Positions 42,275 to 51,111 of a stretch of 61,541 bases of DNA are shown piece after piece (positions within the stretch are counted from its first letter, which is position 1; each line of letters begins with the position of its first letter). The position numbers and the translations under genes were made by a program. Under the pieces are notes generated by a model, which was not told where the DNA came from, searched no databases, and worked only from the letters and a program-made list of their open reading frames with translations. The stretch spans positions 1 to 61,541 of the forward strand of contig JAGBDN010000103.1 of the NCBI GenBank assembly GCA_017937485.1. Reading direction: 5' to 3'. The stretch is from Thermoguttaceae bacterium. GTDB lineage: Bacteria; Planctomycetota; Planctomycetia; Pirellulales; Thermoguttaceae.

Positions 42275-45200
42275 TTAGTTCATTCGGCCCAAACCTAAGA
42301 GGCCTTCGTCGCCTTTGTCGAGATCGAAGAGGAAAACCGGTTCGATTTGCAGGTTCAAACCCCAGTTGTCTTGGCTTTCGTTGCGCGTCGCCTCGACCGT
42401 AACGACGAACGACTCGCCGACGCGGCTGACCGTTAGGTTTTGCCCGATATTGTGGCCCTCGCTCAAGTCGTAAGACGCGTTGAACCCAATTCCCCACTTC
42501 TCCGACGTGCGGTAAGCGACCGCGAAGTTCAAATACGTCGAGTCGATCGGGCCGTACAGGCGGTCGACGCCCAAATAAACGGAACTCAAGCCGGGCCGCC
42601 GTCGCTGAAAACCGACGCGAGTAATCTTTTGGCCGGTTCCCCAAACGTCGTACAAGCCGGACGACAAGACCGCGAAACGTTCGCCGACGAGCCAGCTCGC
42701 GTCGTAATCGAGCAAACCGGGAATTTCGCCGAAGTTTTCCTCGTCGTTCGGATAAAGGTTCAAACCGGCGTCGAATTTGATCCAGTCGACGACGCGACGG
42801 TTCCCCGCCGGGCCGCGCTTCGTTTGCCAACGGTTGTTCCAACCGAGCCGAACGAGCTGCAAGTCGTCGGCCAACTCCGGACTCGGCGACGTAACGTTCC
42901 CGGCGAGCAGGCCCTGCCGAATCGCGTAATACCGCTCGTCGAAGCGCAACGGTATCGAACCGTCGAACGTCGTAACGGAGTAACGGCGGCGGAACTCTTG
43001 GATTTGCCAGTCGTCGATTTGATCGTAAAGAACCAGATCGTCGTAATTTTGGTCGGCGTCCGAAACCGACGCGTCGACGGTAAAGTTCATCTTGTGCGCC
43101 AAACCGTTCAGGTACCAAGTCCGGCTCTCGACGTTCGAGTCGACCTTCCAAACCGGCAAGTTCAGCCGCAAGCCGAGCCGCCCGTACAACCGCCCGACGT
43201 CCGAGTCCGAAACGCCTTGGCTCCAAAAGCCGTATTCGCCGAGCGCGTAAGGCGTCGCCTTGACCGGGCCGAGTTGGAACAGAGCGTCGAGTTCGTGCCG
43301 CGACGTGAAAACGAGCCCGTCCGCCGACAGCGTTCGCGTTCCCGGCGAGTAAGGCGAATTACTCGTCGAATCGGGCGCGAGTTCCCAATCGAGATAGCGG
43401 AAAAGCGCCTTGTCTTCGTCGGCGTAAGGAATATCGGTCGTTTTGAATTGGCCGTAACCGAGCCGCGTGTGTTCGTACCAAATCAAGTTCGAGCCGAACA
43501 ACGGTTCGCCGAGCCAATAATGGTCGAGGCGCGGCAACCAGTTCGTCTGCGTGTAAAAATCGTCCGTCCGAATCGCGCCGGTTATCCCCAACGCTTGATT
43601 ATTGTAGGTGTTTTTCAGTTCAAACCGCGTTTCCGGGTTCGAATTCGTTTGCCATTCCTTTTCGAAATATTGCGGAATGAAGTTGCGGTCGCTCGACGTT
43701 CCGGCTTGCGCCGTCAGGAGCCAACCGTCGCCGAGACAGCCGAGCGAACCCAACTCTTGGCGATGCTTCCAAAGCGCGCGATAACGGTAATTATGCGGGA
43801 ACGGAACCGAGCGGCGCCCGAGACCCAAATTGTCGAGGCCTTTGTCGGAAATTCCGTAAAACGTGAACGCGCCGACCGCTCGCGTATCCCAGTTCCAAAG
43901 GGAATCGCGATTGTAGACAAACGTCGTTCCGTGCCCGAACCCGCGGTCGGAGAGATAGTCGAGTTCGAGATCCCATTCGGTTCCCTCCGGTCGCCATTCC
44001 GATAAACCGAAGAGCTGATAAGGGTTCCAAATCGTTCGAACCTGCGTTCCGAAAATCGAGTCGCTCCCGAGTTTTACGTTGCGCAAATAGAACGCCCGCT
44101 CCTTAATATCCATCGCCATCCAAGGCCAATAGAAAACCGGAACGCTTCCGACCGAAACGAGGTTGTCTTCCGCGACGACGTAACGCTCCTCGCGCGTCGC
44201 CGGTTTGCCGGTTTTCCGATCGATCGCGCGGCGCCCGGTCGCGACGTCGTAAAGAGGCGTTTGGCGCGTCTCGGCGACGAGCGATTTCGCCGACAAACGG
44301 TAGGTCGGCTCGCCCATCGCGCTCGTCGAAACCCAAGCGTTCGTCGCGTGAAGAGCGTCCAAACCGCGCTGCGCGATCTTGTCGGCCGAGATTCGCAAAT
44401 AACCGTCGTTCGTCTCCGGAACCCGCGCGACCATTTCGGCGTCCAAAATGATTCCGACGAAGTTTTTCGCGTCGTAATACATTTGCCGCGCGTAAATTAC
44501 GTTGTCGCCCTGACGGAAGACGACGTCGCCGTCCAAATAAAGTTCGAGGTCGAGATCGGCCGGCGTTATTTTGCTCGCCGCGTTCCCAAAGTCGACGTTT
44601 TGCAAACCGGCGGCCCAAATCGTCGCTTGGTCGGCCGACAATTCGATCGCGTCTCCCATCGGCGAGCCGGAGTCGTCGAGACCTTGCACGACGATGGTGA
44701 AACCGTTGGAAATCAGCCAAACGTCCTTGCCGTCGCCGTCGGTCGACTCGCTCGAATTCGGGCGCAGTTTGACGTCGGTCGCGCGATCGTACCGCTGATA
44801 AATTTGGAATCGGCGTTTCGGCGCCTTTTTGACGGTTTTCGTTTGCTCGAAATATTCCTTAACGCGCGTCGTTTCCGGCACTTCGACGAGTTCGCCTTCG
44901 CCGGTTTCGCTCCAACCGACGCCGATTTCGCCGTCGACGGGAGCCGCGTTTTGCTCGTTCCGCGCTCCCTCTTGATTTTGCGCGACTTGTTCGTTTTGCG
45001 CGTTCGAACCGGCGGCGTTTCCGTCGTTTCCGTTATTGTCGCCGCCGTTCCAAGCGTTCGGCGCCTCGACGCGGGCCGTTTCTTTTGCTCGAAAATAGAT
45101 TTCCTCCGGCGCGAGTTGGCCGTCGCCCGGCGTCGCGATGCGCAAATCGACCCCGCCGAGCGTCCGAAACGTTCCGAACCAAGAGTCGCCCTTCGCCTTC

Positions 45201-45931
45201 GCTTCGACGAACGCGGACGACGTTTCGACGCGCAACGGACGTTCCGCGTCCTGTTCGAGATAAACGAGAAGCCGCGCCGAACCGTCCGCCGCGAACGAAC
45301 GCCAAACGACCGCCGACGGAGCCGAAACGACGTCGGCGCCCTGCGAAACTCGGCAATCTCCGTAAAGAACGTAAACTTCGCCGAGTTCGTCGTCTTCGCC
45401 CTTCCAACCAAATTCGGCGGAAACCGCGATCGGCTCGCTCGACGCGACCGCTTTCGGCGCGAGAATTTTCGAATCGCCGATCGTTCGCTCTTCGAGCCGC
45501 GCCGCCAACGCTTTTTCCTCCGGCGAATGCCCGAGCAATTCCGCCCGCTCTTGCGCCAACGCTTCCTCTTTGGCGACGGCGCCGAGCCCCGCGTCGAACA
45601 AACCGTTCGACGGCGAACGCGGCTCGACGGCTTCGACGTTCGGCGACGCGTCGACGGTCTCCGGATAATCGGCAAAGTCGGCGAAACCGACGGTCGGCGC
45701 GTTCCCGCTCCCGTCGTCGCTCAACCCCAAAACGCTCCCGGAAACCGGCGCGGACGCGAGAAAATCCGAGGCCGGCGCGACGCTCGGAACGCCGAAAATC
45801 GCCGCCGCGAGAACGCTTAACAAGAACGAACGAGCGCAAACGTTCCCCCGACGCCGCCGCTTTAAAAAACGGCGACGCGCCGAAGGAACGTCGATTCTTA
45901 ATTTTTCTTTAACGCCCGAAAATTCGTTCAA
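42275..45931 (-). CDS. lptD: LptD/OstA-like LPS assembly outer-membrane protein
   Basis: The 1218-residue protein is predicted to be an outer-membrane beta-barrel. A basic N-terminus and hydrophobic segment (ARSFLLSVLAAAIFGVPSVAPA, about 33-55) form an extended signal peptide. Residues about 150-600 contain OstA-type beta-jellyroll strands (GDCRVSQGADVVSA, DLELYLDGDVVFRQGDNVIYARQMYYD) with a long acidic linker between. EDNLVSVGSVPVFYWPWMAMD is the typical transition into the barrel. The C-terminal half shows alternating strands rich in Tyr, Trp and Asp. LptD inserts lipopolysaccharide into the outer leaflet. It is longer than the proteobacterial protein (about 780). No LptE or LptA gene is visible nearby. 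The start could also be an internal codon. Confidence 0.85.
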   Translation of the reverse strand: MNEFSGVKEKLRIDVPSARRRFLKRRRRGNVCARSFLLSVLAAAIFGVPSVAPASDFLASAPVSGSVLGLSDDGSGNAPTVGFADFADYPETVDASPNVEAVEPRSPSNGLFDAGLGAVAKEEALAQERAELLGHSPEEKALAARLEERTIGDSKILAPKAVASSEPIAVSAEFGWKGEDDELGEVYVLYGDCRVSQGADVVSAPSAVVWRSFAADGSARLLVYLEQDAERPLRVETSSAFVEAKAKGDSWFGTFRTLGGVDLRIATPGDGQLAPEEIYFRAKETARVEAPNAWNGGDNNGNDGNAAGSNAQNEQVAQNQEGARNEQNAAPVDGEIGVGWSETGEGELVEVPETTRVKEYFEQTKTVKKAPKRRFQIYQRYDRATDVKLRPNSSESTDGDGKDVWLISNGFTIVVQGLDDSGSPMGDAIELSADQATIWAAGLQNVDFGNAASKITPADLDLELYLDGDVVFRQGDNVIYARQMYYDAKNFVGIILDAEMVARVPETNDGYLRISADKIAQRGLDALHATNAWVSTSAMGEPTYRLSAKSLVAETRQTPLYDVATGRRAIDRKTGKPATREERYVVAEDNLVSVGSVPVFYWPWMAMDIKERAFYLRNVKLGSDSIFGTQVRTIWNPYQLFGLSEWRPEGTEWDLELDYLSDRGFGHGTTFVYNRDSLWNWDTRAVGAFTFYGISDKGLDNLGLGRRSVPFPHNYRYRALWKHRQELGSLGCLGDGWLLTAQAGTSSDRNFIPQYFEKEWQTNSNPETRFELKNTYNNQALGITGAIRTDDFYTQTNWLPRLDHYWLGEPLFGSNLIWYEHTRLGYGQFKTTDIPYADEDKALFRYLDWELAPDSTSNSPYSPGTRTLSADGLVFTSRHELDALFQLGPVKATPYALGEYGFWSQGVSDSDVGRLYGRLGLRLNLPVWKVDSNVESRTWYLNGLAHKMNFTVDASVSDADQNYDDLVLYDQIDDWQIQEFRRRYSVTTFDGSIPLRFDERYYAIRQGLLAGNVTSPSPELADDLQLVRLGWNNRWQTKRGPAGNRRVVDWIKFDAGLNLYPNDEENFGEIPGLLDYDASWLVGERFAVLSSGLYDVWGTGQKITRVGFQRRRPGLSSVYLGVDRLYGPIDSTYLNFAVAYRTSEKWGIGFNASYDLSEGHNIGQNLTVSRVGESFVVTVEATRNESQDNWGLNLQIEPVFLFDLDKGDEGLLGLGRMN

Positions 45932-46223
45932 AATTCTTTACCTAACGAAAGCGCGTCCAACGCGACTTATTCCGATCGCCGCGTAAAAACGCTTCGCGCC
46001 GTCGTCGACGAAACAAGCTGAAAAAACAACGGGCGAAGTATACGAAGAACCGCGAAACGAATCAAGCCCAAAAGAGAAAAACCGACGAAAAAGCCCGCGA
46101 AAAGAGACGAAATTCGCGTCGGACGACCAAAAGAATCAATCGGTTTTCAAAAACGCGCGAAAAATCAAAGTCGCGACTTTGCGGCCAAGAACGCTTCGCC
46201 GCCGTCGAGCGACGCGAGCCGAT
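45932..46223. other. Intergenic, leader of lptD
   Basis: No coding or RNA gene recognised. No convincing promoter pair on the minus strand. Confidence 0.3.
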
Positions 46224-46255
46224 AAAAAAACGACGACGTTTTTCAACGCCGCCGC
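46224..46255 (-). terminator. Intrinsic terminator for the alpha/beta hydrolase gene
   Basis: On the minus strand GCGGCGGCGTT pairs with AACGTCGTCGT through G-U wobbles around a GAAA tetraloop, followed by seven Ts. It starts 11 nt past the stop. Confidence 0.92.
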
Positions 46256-46265
46256 TTTTTAAGAC

Positions 46266-47444
46266 TCAATTTTCAAAAATTCGCTCGCTTGTCGCCGTCG
46301 CCATAAAGGAAGAGTCGGGCGCGAACCGCAACGCTTGCGCCGCTTCGGGATCGGAACAAAGATAGGCGCGCCAAAAGAGCGTCGACGCGGAACGAATCGA
46401 CGCTTGGTACCGCGCGTCGTTCGTTTGTTTCGTCGGAAGCCGGTGTCCGCCGTACACCATATGGTCGCCGCCCTGCAACGTGAAGTGGAAACGGTCGACT
46501 CCCCGCGCGGCGTCGAACGGAATCCGACGCTGTTCCGCTTTCACGTCGCCGACGACGCCGTCGTCGTTCGTTCCGGAAAACGTCGCAAAGGGCGCGTCGA
46601 GCAGCGAATAAACGACGCGACCTTGTTGACGGTCGCAATACACGGGAGGCGAAAGCGCCAACGTCGCCGCGACGCGCGGGTCTTTCAGCGACGGCCCGTT
46701 GTCCGGCGGAAGCTGACCGGCGACGAGGAGCGCGGCGAGAGCGCCCAAATCGTTCCCGGCGACGCCGACGCGGTTCAAATCGAGATCGCGTCCGAGCGGG
46801 CCGTCGGCGTTTTGCGTCGTCGCGAGAAAATCGAGCGCGGAACGAATCGCCAACGCCCGGTCGCGAGCCGTCCACGAATGCCGATACGCCTCTTTCAACT
46901 CGCCCATCGGTCGCAATTTGCCGCGCCAAACGGTTTCGTCGCTCTCCGGGTGCCGCAAACAAAGCGTTACGACGCCGCGCGCCGCCCACGCTTCGCCCAA
47001 ATACGCGAAACGTTCCGCGGAGCCGCCAAGCCCGTGCGAGTAAATCACGACCGAAAATTTCGCGCCCGCGATCGGAGGCGCCGCCGGATAAAAAACGAGC
47101 GCCGAAACGAGCGCGCCGCGCGCGTCGCGCCAAGCAACTTCTCGACGCGCGACCGGATATTTTACGCTCGAAACGACGGGCGACGCTTCTTTTACGACGG
47201 CGTTCGTCGCGTTTTCGCCGGGCGTCGCGAGCGGAGTTCCCAACGGTTGCGCGCCGGCGTTATTCGGAGCGGTCGCAACGTAAATCGGGGCGCGAACCGT
47301 CGGCAACGCGGTTGAAGTCGCGCCGTTCGCTTCCCCGACGCCGCCGAGAGCGGCGATCGTCAAAAGGGGCGCGGCCAAGGACGCGGTTCGCCGGAAAATC
47401 GCGTTAAAGAGGTCGTTCGGTTTCATTGTTGTCGCGTTAATCAA
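46266..47444 (-). CDS. Exported alpha/beta hydrolase with Asp at the nucleophile elbow
   Basis: The 392-residue protein carries a signal-like segment (ASLAAPLLTIAALGGVGEANG). Start is ATG 47444 or the internal ATG at codon 7. The domain from about residue 100 reads FSVVIYSHGLGGSAERFAYLGEAWAARGVVTLCLRHPESD, the oxyanion region of an alpha/beta hydrolase similar to dienelactone hydrolases and platelet-activating-factor acetylhydrolases. The elbow normally G-x-S-x-G reads VGVAGNDLGALAALL, with Asp instead of Ser. GGDHMVYGGH near residue 345 supplies the candidate catalytic His, and ATFSGTNDDGVVGD the acidic residue. Asp nucleophiles occur in dehalogenases and epoxide hydrolases of this fold; alternatively the enzyme may be inactive. 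Substrate is unknown. Confidence 0.82.
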   Translation of the reverse strand: MINATTMKPNDLFNAIFRRTASLAAPLLTIAALGGVGEANGATSTALPTVRAPIYVATAPNNAGAQPLGTPLATPGENATNAVVKEASPVVSSVKYPVARREVAWRDARGALVSALVFYPAAPPIAGAKFSVVIYSHGLGGSAERFAYLGEAWAARGVVTLCLRHPESDETVWRGKLRPMGELKEAYRHSWTARDRALAIRSALDFLATTQNADGPLGRDLDLNRVGVAGNDLGALAALLVAGQLPPDNGPSLKDPRVAATLALSPPVYCDRQQGRVVYSLLDAPFATFSGTNDDGVVGDVKAEQRRIPFDAARGVDRFHFTLQGGDHMVYGGHRLPTKQTNDARYQASIRSASTLFWRAYLCSDPEAAQALRFAPDSSFMATATSERIFEN

Positions 47445-47552
47445 TTTCTCAACCTGCGCTCCGTCGACGTTCGGGGCGCCAAACGCAAAATAAATCGCGC
47501 CGTCGACGCGTATTTACCGGAAATATCGAACCGTTCGACAAGCGAACTTTAA

Positions 47553-47594
47553 CAAAAACGCGCCGTTTCGTCGTCGAGTCTCGCAAGAAACGGC
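47553..47594 (-). terminator. Terminator of the tRNA-Ser transcript
   Basis: On the minus strand GCCGTTTC (47594-47587) pairs with GAAACGGC (47569-47562), followed by GCGTTTTTG. It lies about 95 nt past the tRNA 3' end. Confidence 0.75.
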
Positions 47595-47688
47595 GGCGCG
47601 GCGCGCTTTTCGAACGCGTCGCAACAGTATTTAACGCCGCGTTAACGTTAATTTTTTCTCGCCGACGCAAACGTCGACGCGAAAACAG

Positions 47689-47774
47689 CGGACGAGGCGG
47701 GATTCGAACCCGCGGACGGGGAAACCGTCGCCGGTTTTCAAGACCGGTCCCTTAAACCGCTCGGGCACTCGTCC
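47689..47774 (-). tRNA. tRNA-Ser(UGA)
   Basis: On the minus strand a full class II tRNA is present. The acceptor stem is GGACGAG (from 47774) with CTCGTCC (47696-47690) and discriminator G at 47689. The D-arm contains CCCGAGCGGTTTAAGGG. The anticodon stem is CCGGT/ACCGG with loop CTTGAAA and anticodon TGA (47740-47738). A long variable arm (GCGACGGTTTCCCCGTCC) and T-arm GCGGGTTCGAATCCCGC complete it. The discriminator G and long variable arm fit seryl identity. CCA is not encoded. It is transcribed with a leader of about 325 nt containing truncated copies of its own 5' part. Confidence 0.97.
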
Positions 47775-48020
47775 GGTTGTATTCATTAAAACAAAGGCAA
47801 TAAGGACGAAGCCTGAAACCGCTCGGGCGCTCGTCCGGTTGTATTCATTAAAACGAAGGTAATAACGACGACGCCTGAAACCGCTCGGGCGCTCGTCCGG
47901 TTGTATTCATTAAAACGAAGGCAATAAGGACGAAGCCTGAAACCGCTCGGGCGCTCGTCCGGTCGTATTCATTAAAACGAAGGCAATAAGGACGAAGCCT
48001 GAAACCGCTCGGCGCTCGCC
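47775..48020 (-). repeat. 62-bp tandem array of truncated tRNA-Ser copies
   Basis: Four units of 62 bp (anchors at 47768, 47830, 47892 and 47954, with a degenerate end near 48010) lie in the 5' leader of tRNA-Ser. Read on the minus strand, each unit has the tRNA 5' part GGACGAGCGCCCGAGCGG, then TTTCAGGCTTCGTCC, then a shared leader (TTATTGCCTTCGTTTTAATG and on to ACAACC) that also precedes the real tRNA. In each unit the acceptor strand GGACGA can pair with TCGTCC, closing a small D-arm-like stem (GCC/GGC), so every unit looks like a tRNA lacking anticodon, variable and T arms. In one unit the distal arm has changed (GTCGTCG) yet the inner five pairs are kept. Confidence 0.92.
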
Positions 48021-48105
48021 TTAAATTCAAACGTTTTTTCGCTCGCTTGCCGCTCGACGACTGGGAAAATCGTTAATATCAGCAAAACGCGTTCGACCAA
48101 AACTT

Positions 48106-48133
48106 ATTGTACTCGTTTTTTTCCCGTCGTCAA
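48106..48133 (-). promoter_or_regulatory. Sigma70-type promoter of the tRNA-Ser transcript
   Basis: On the minus strand TTGACG (48133-48128) and TACAAT (48111-48106) are 16 bp apart. Transcription would begin near 48099, run through the truncated copies and reach the tRNA, ending at 47553. Confidence 0.8.
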
Positions 48134-48330
48134 GCGGGGACGCGACGCCTTTCCGTTTGACAAACGATTCGCGACGCCGTACAATGGGAAACGTTCCCGT
48201 CGACGCCGCCGACCGCGCCGTTTCGACGGAAGCGCTTATTCTCCCTTTTATCCATTTTCGCCATTTCGTCAAACTTTAACGTTCGGCGTTCGACCGTTCG
48301 CGTCGTTTCGTTTTAATTTAGGAGGTTTTT

Positions 48331-50928
48331 ATGCGTTCGCGCTCTTTGCGTCGACTTTTCCGGCGCCGTCTTTTTTCCCTTGCGTCGTTCCAAAGGACGG
48401 CGTCGGTTTTAACGATTTCAACGACGTTAACGGCGCTCTGCGTCGGCGCGCTCCCCGTTTCGGCGCAACCGTCGGCTCCGGTCGCGACGCCGGTTGCGAC
48501 CGCGCCGACGAAGTTGCTCGTCGATTTGCTCGAAAAAACCGACGTCGTTTGGCGCGACGGCTACCCGACGCAACTGACGTTGGCCGACGTTCCGAAAGCG
48601 GTCGAGCGGCTGCAAGTCGCGGAGATTCGCTCGTCGCGTCCGGCGTTTTCTTGGGTCGTTCCGGCGCCGAAGCGCGGCGCGGCGCAGTCCGCTTGGCGGA
48701 TTCAAATCGCGACCGACCGCTCGATTCTCGCCGAGTCGAAGGGCGCGCCGGACGTTTGGGACTCCGGCAAAACGGCGGGAACGGAGTCGACCGCGGTTCC
48801 GTTCGGCGCTTCCGAGCCGCTCAAACCGTCGACCGTTTATTATTGGCGCGTTAAAACTTGGGACGAAACCGACGCGCCGTCCGATTGGTCGGCGATCAAA
48901 GCGTTCCAAACCGCCGCGACGCTCGACGAAAGCGGCGCGAGCCGTTATCCGCTCGTCAAAAAAGTCGACCGTCCGCAAAGCGCGGCGCCGCTCGACGCTC
49001 GAACGACGTTTTACGACTTCGGTCGCGCTTCGTTCGGACAAATTCGGGTCGAAATCGACTCGAAAGCCGCCGGTCGCGTCGCGCTCGTTCGGGTCGGCGA
49101 ACGGATTAAAGACGGTCGAGTCGACCGCAAGCCCGCCGGGTCGACGCGCTATTGGGAGTACCGCCTGCCGCTCCAAACCGGGCGTCAATTTTACTCGATC
49201 AAGACCCGCGTCGACAAGCGCAACTCGAGCGGCGCCGCCGTCTTAATGCCCGATTACGTCGGCGAGGTGATGCCGTTCCGATACGCCGAAGTCGAAATTT
49301 TGCCCGCGACGCCCGACAAAACCGACAAAACCGACAAAACCGACAAAACCGACGCGACCGAAACGCCCGCCGACGCCGCCGAAACCGCCGAACCCGCGCA
49401 AGTCGGCTCTCTCTTCGACGCGGCGCCGGAGCCGGTCGTTCTTTCGGTCGTTCGCGAAACGGTTACTTACCCGTTCGACGTCTCGGCGTCCTATTTCGAC
49501 TGCGACAACGACCGCCTGAACCGCGTTTGGGACCTTTGCCGTTATTCGATTCCGGCGACGACCTTCGCGGGCTATTACGTCGACGGCGACCGCGAACGGA
49601 TTCCTTACGAAGGGGACGCGCTGCCCAACCAACTGAGTCATTATTGCGTCGACCGCGAATATTCGCTCGCTCGGGTAACGCTCGAATACTTGATTTTCCA
49701 CCCGACTTGGCCGACAGAATGGCACCTGCAAATTCCGCAAATCGCTTGGTTCGACTATTTATACACCGGCGACGCGCGGCATATCCGGCGTTATTACGAA
49801 GATATTAAGGCGAAAACGCTCGTCGCGCTCGCCGAGGACAACGGCCTAATCAGCACGCGCAAAGGCAAAACGACGCCGGAATTTTTCGCGTCGCTCCACT
49901 TCAAAGGGTCGAGTTCCCCGTTCGGCGACATTGTCGACTGGCCGCACAAGGGGCTCGCCGGGAACGAAAACGCGGAGTCCGGCGAGACGGACGGTTTCGT
50001 TTTTAACGATTTTAACGTCGTCGTCAACGCTTACCATCACGTCGCGCTGAACTCGGCGAAGCGGTTCGCGGAGATTCTCGGCGAAGAAGCGGACGCGGCG
50101 TTCTTCGCGGCGCAGATCGAAAAACATCGAAAAGCGTTTCACGAAACGTTTTTCGACGCCGAAAGAGGGGTTTACCGCGACGGCGAGGCGACCGATCACG
50201 CGTCGCTGCACGGCAATATGTTCCCGTTGGCGTTCGGGCTCGTTCCGGCGGAGAACGTCGCGAGCGTCGCGGCGTTCGTTCGGTCGCGCGGGATGCGTTG
50301 CAGCGTTTACGGCGCGCAATTTTTACTCGACGCCGTTTACGAAGGGAACGACGGCGAGTACGGTTTCGAGCGAATGACGGCGGACGACCTGCGCGGTTGG
50401 CTGAACATGCTTCGCGTCGGTTCGACGATTTCGTTGGAGGCTTGGGACGACCGTTACAAGCCGAACCAAGACTGGAATCACGCTTGGGGCGCGGCGCCGG
50501 CGAACGTTATCCCGCGCAAGTTGGTCGGCGTCGAACCGACGAGCCCCGGTTTCGCGACGCTTCGGGTCAAGCCGCAAATCGCCGGTTTGAAGCGAGTCGA
50601 CGCGCTCGTTCCGACGATTCGCGGCCCGGTCGAAGTTCGAATCGCCCGCCCGACCGACGCGGTTTACTCGCTCGCCGTTTCGCTCCCCGGCAACGTTAAG
50701 GCGGACGTTTACGTCCCGGCGCTTTCGGACGACGACGCGCTTTACGTCGACGGCGTTCCGGCGGCGGAGTCGGCGACCGGCATCAAGTTCGTTCGCGACG
50801 GCGCGTTTTGGAAAGCGGAGAACGTCGGCGCCGGAACTTGGCGGTTCGAGCGCCGCGCTCCGGAAGCCGCCGAAACCGCTCAAAACGCCGAAACGACGCA
50901 AGCCGCCGAACCGGCGCAAGCGAAATAA
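48331..50928 (+). CDS. Secreted GH78-like alpha-L-rhamnosidase
   Basis: The 865-residue protein has an N-terminal signal region (ASVLTISTTLTALCVGALPVSAQ, after a basic stretch). Residues about 90-190 are a fibronectin-like or Bac_rhamnosid_N-type domain (AWRIQIATDRSIL, YYWRVKTWDE). Beta domains follow, interrupted by a low-complexity run (DKTDKTDKTDKT) near residue 330. The (alpha/alpha)6 catalytic barrel covers about 390-730: YVDGDRERIPYEGD near residue 417 matches the GH78 motif carrying the general acid, and STISLEAWDDRYKPNQDWNHAWGA holds the other conserved acidic site. A C-terminal beta-sandwich (PQIAGLKRVDALVPTIRGPVEV) is also typical. It would release terminal rhamnose from polysaccharides. 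ATG 48331 follows a strong ribosome-binding site (TAGGAGG). Confidence 0.9.
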   Translation: MRSRSLRRLFRRRLFSLASFQRTASVLTISTTLTALCVGALPVSAQPSAPVATPVATAPTKLLVDLLEKTDVVWRDGYPTQLTLADVPKAVERLQVAEIRSSRPAFSWVVPAPKRGAAQSAWRIQIATDRSILAESKGAPDVWDSGKTAGTESTAVPFGASEPLKPSTVYYWRVKTWDETDAPSDWSAIKAFQTAATLDESGASRYPLVKKVDRPQSAAPLDARTTFYDFGRASFGQIRVEIDSKAAGRVALVRVGERIKDGRVDRKPAGSTRYWEYRLPLQTGRQFYSIKTRVDKRNSSGAAVLMPDYVGEVMPFRYAEVEILPATPDKTDKTDKTDKTDATETPADAAETAEPAQVGSLFDAAPEPVVLSVVRETVTYPFDVSASYFDCDNDRLNRVWDLCRYSIPATTFAGYYVDGDRERIPYEGDALPNQLSHYCVDREYSLARVTLEYLIFHPTWPTEWHLQIPQIAWFDYLYTGDARHIRRYYEDIKAKTLVALAEDNGLISTRKGKTTPEFFASLHFKGSSSPFGDIVDWPHKGLAGNENAESGETDGFVFNDFNVVVNAYHHVALNSAKRFAEILGEEADAAFFAAQIEKHRKAFHETFFDAERGVYRDGEATDHASLHGNMFPLAFGLVPAENVASVAAFVRSRGMRCSVYGAQFLLDAVYEGNDGEYGFERMTADDLRGWLNMLRVGSTISLEAWDDRYKPNQDWNHAWGAAPANVIPRKLVGVEPTSPGFATLRVKPQIAGLKRVDALVPTIRGPVEVRIARPTDAVYSLAVSLPGNVKADVYVPALSDDDALYVDGVPAAESATGIKFVRDGAFWKAENVGAGTWRFERRAPEAAETAQNAETTQAAEPAQAK

Positions 50929-51013
50929 CCGTCGCGACCGTTTCAACCGACCGCCCGAACGACGCGGCGAAAACGCCCGACTCGCCGCGTCGCTCCCGCT
51001 CGGTTTCGCCGAT

Positions 51014-51032
51014 TTTGTCAATATATTAATAG
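51014..51032 (+). repeat. Oriented AT-palindrome element (copy 5)
   Basis: TTTGTCAATATATTAATAG lies between the rhamnosidase and the NimA-type gene, about 80 nt upstream of the latter. Confidence 0.5.
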
Positions 51033-51111
51033 AGCGGTTCGACGCGCCCAGTTCCGCGTCCGTTTTAACCTTCCCCTTTCCCCTATTTTACCCCGAAAGG
51101 AGCCGCCCCCG

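Noticed and set aside
47775..48020. CRISPR array
   Set aside because: Units are near-identical over the full 62 bp with no variable spacers, and they derive from the adjacent tRNA-Ser. No cas genes are present.
47775..48020. Integrative-element attachment site at the tRNA
   Set aside because: Attachment repeats usually copy the tRNA 3' end. Here the 5' end is repeated, in tandem and upstream, and no integrase gene is visible.
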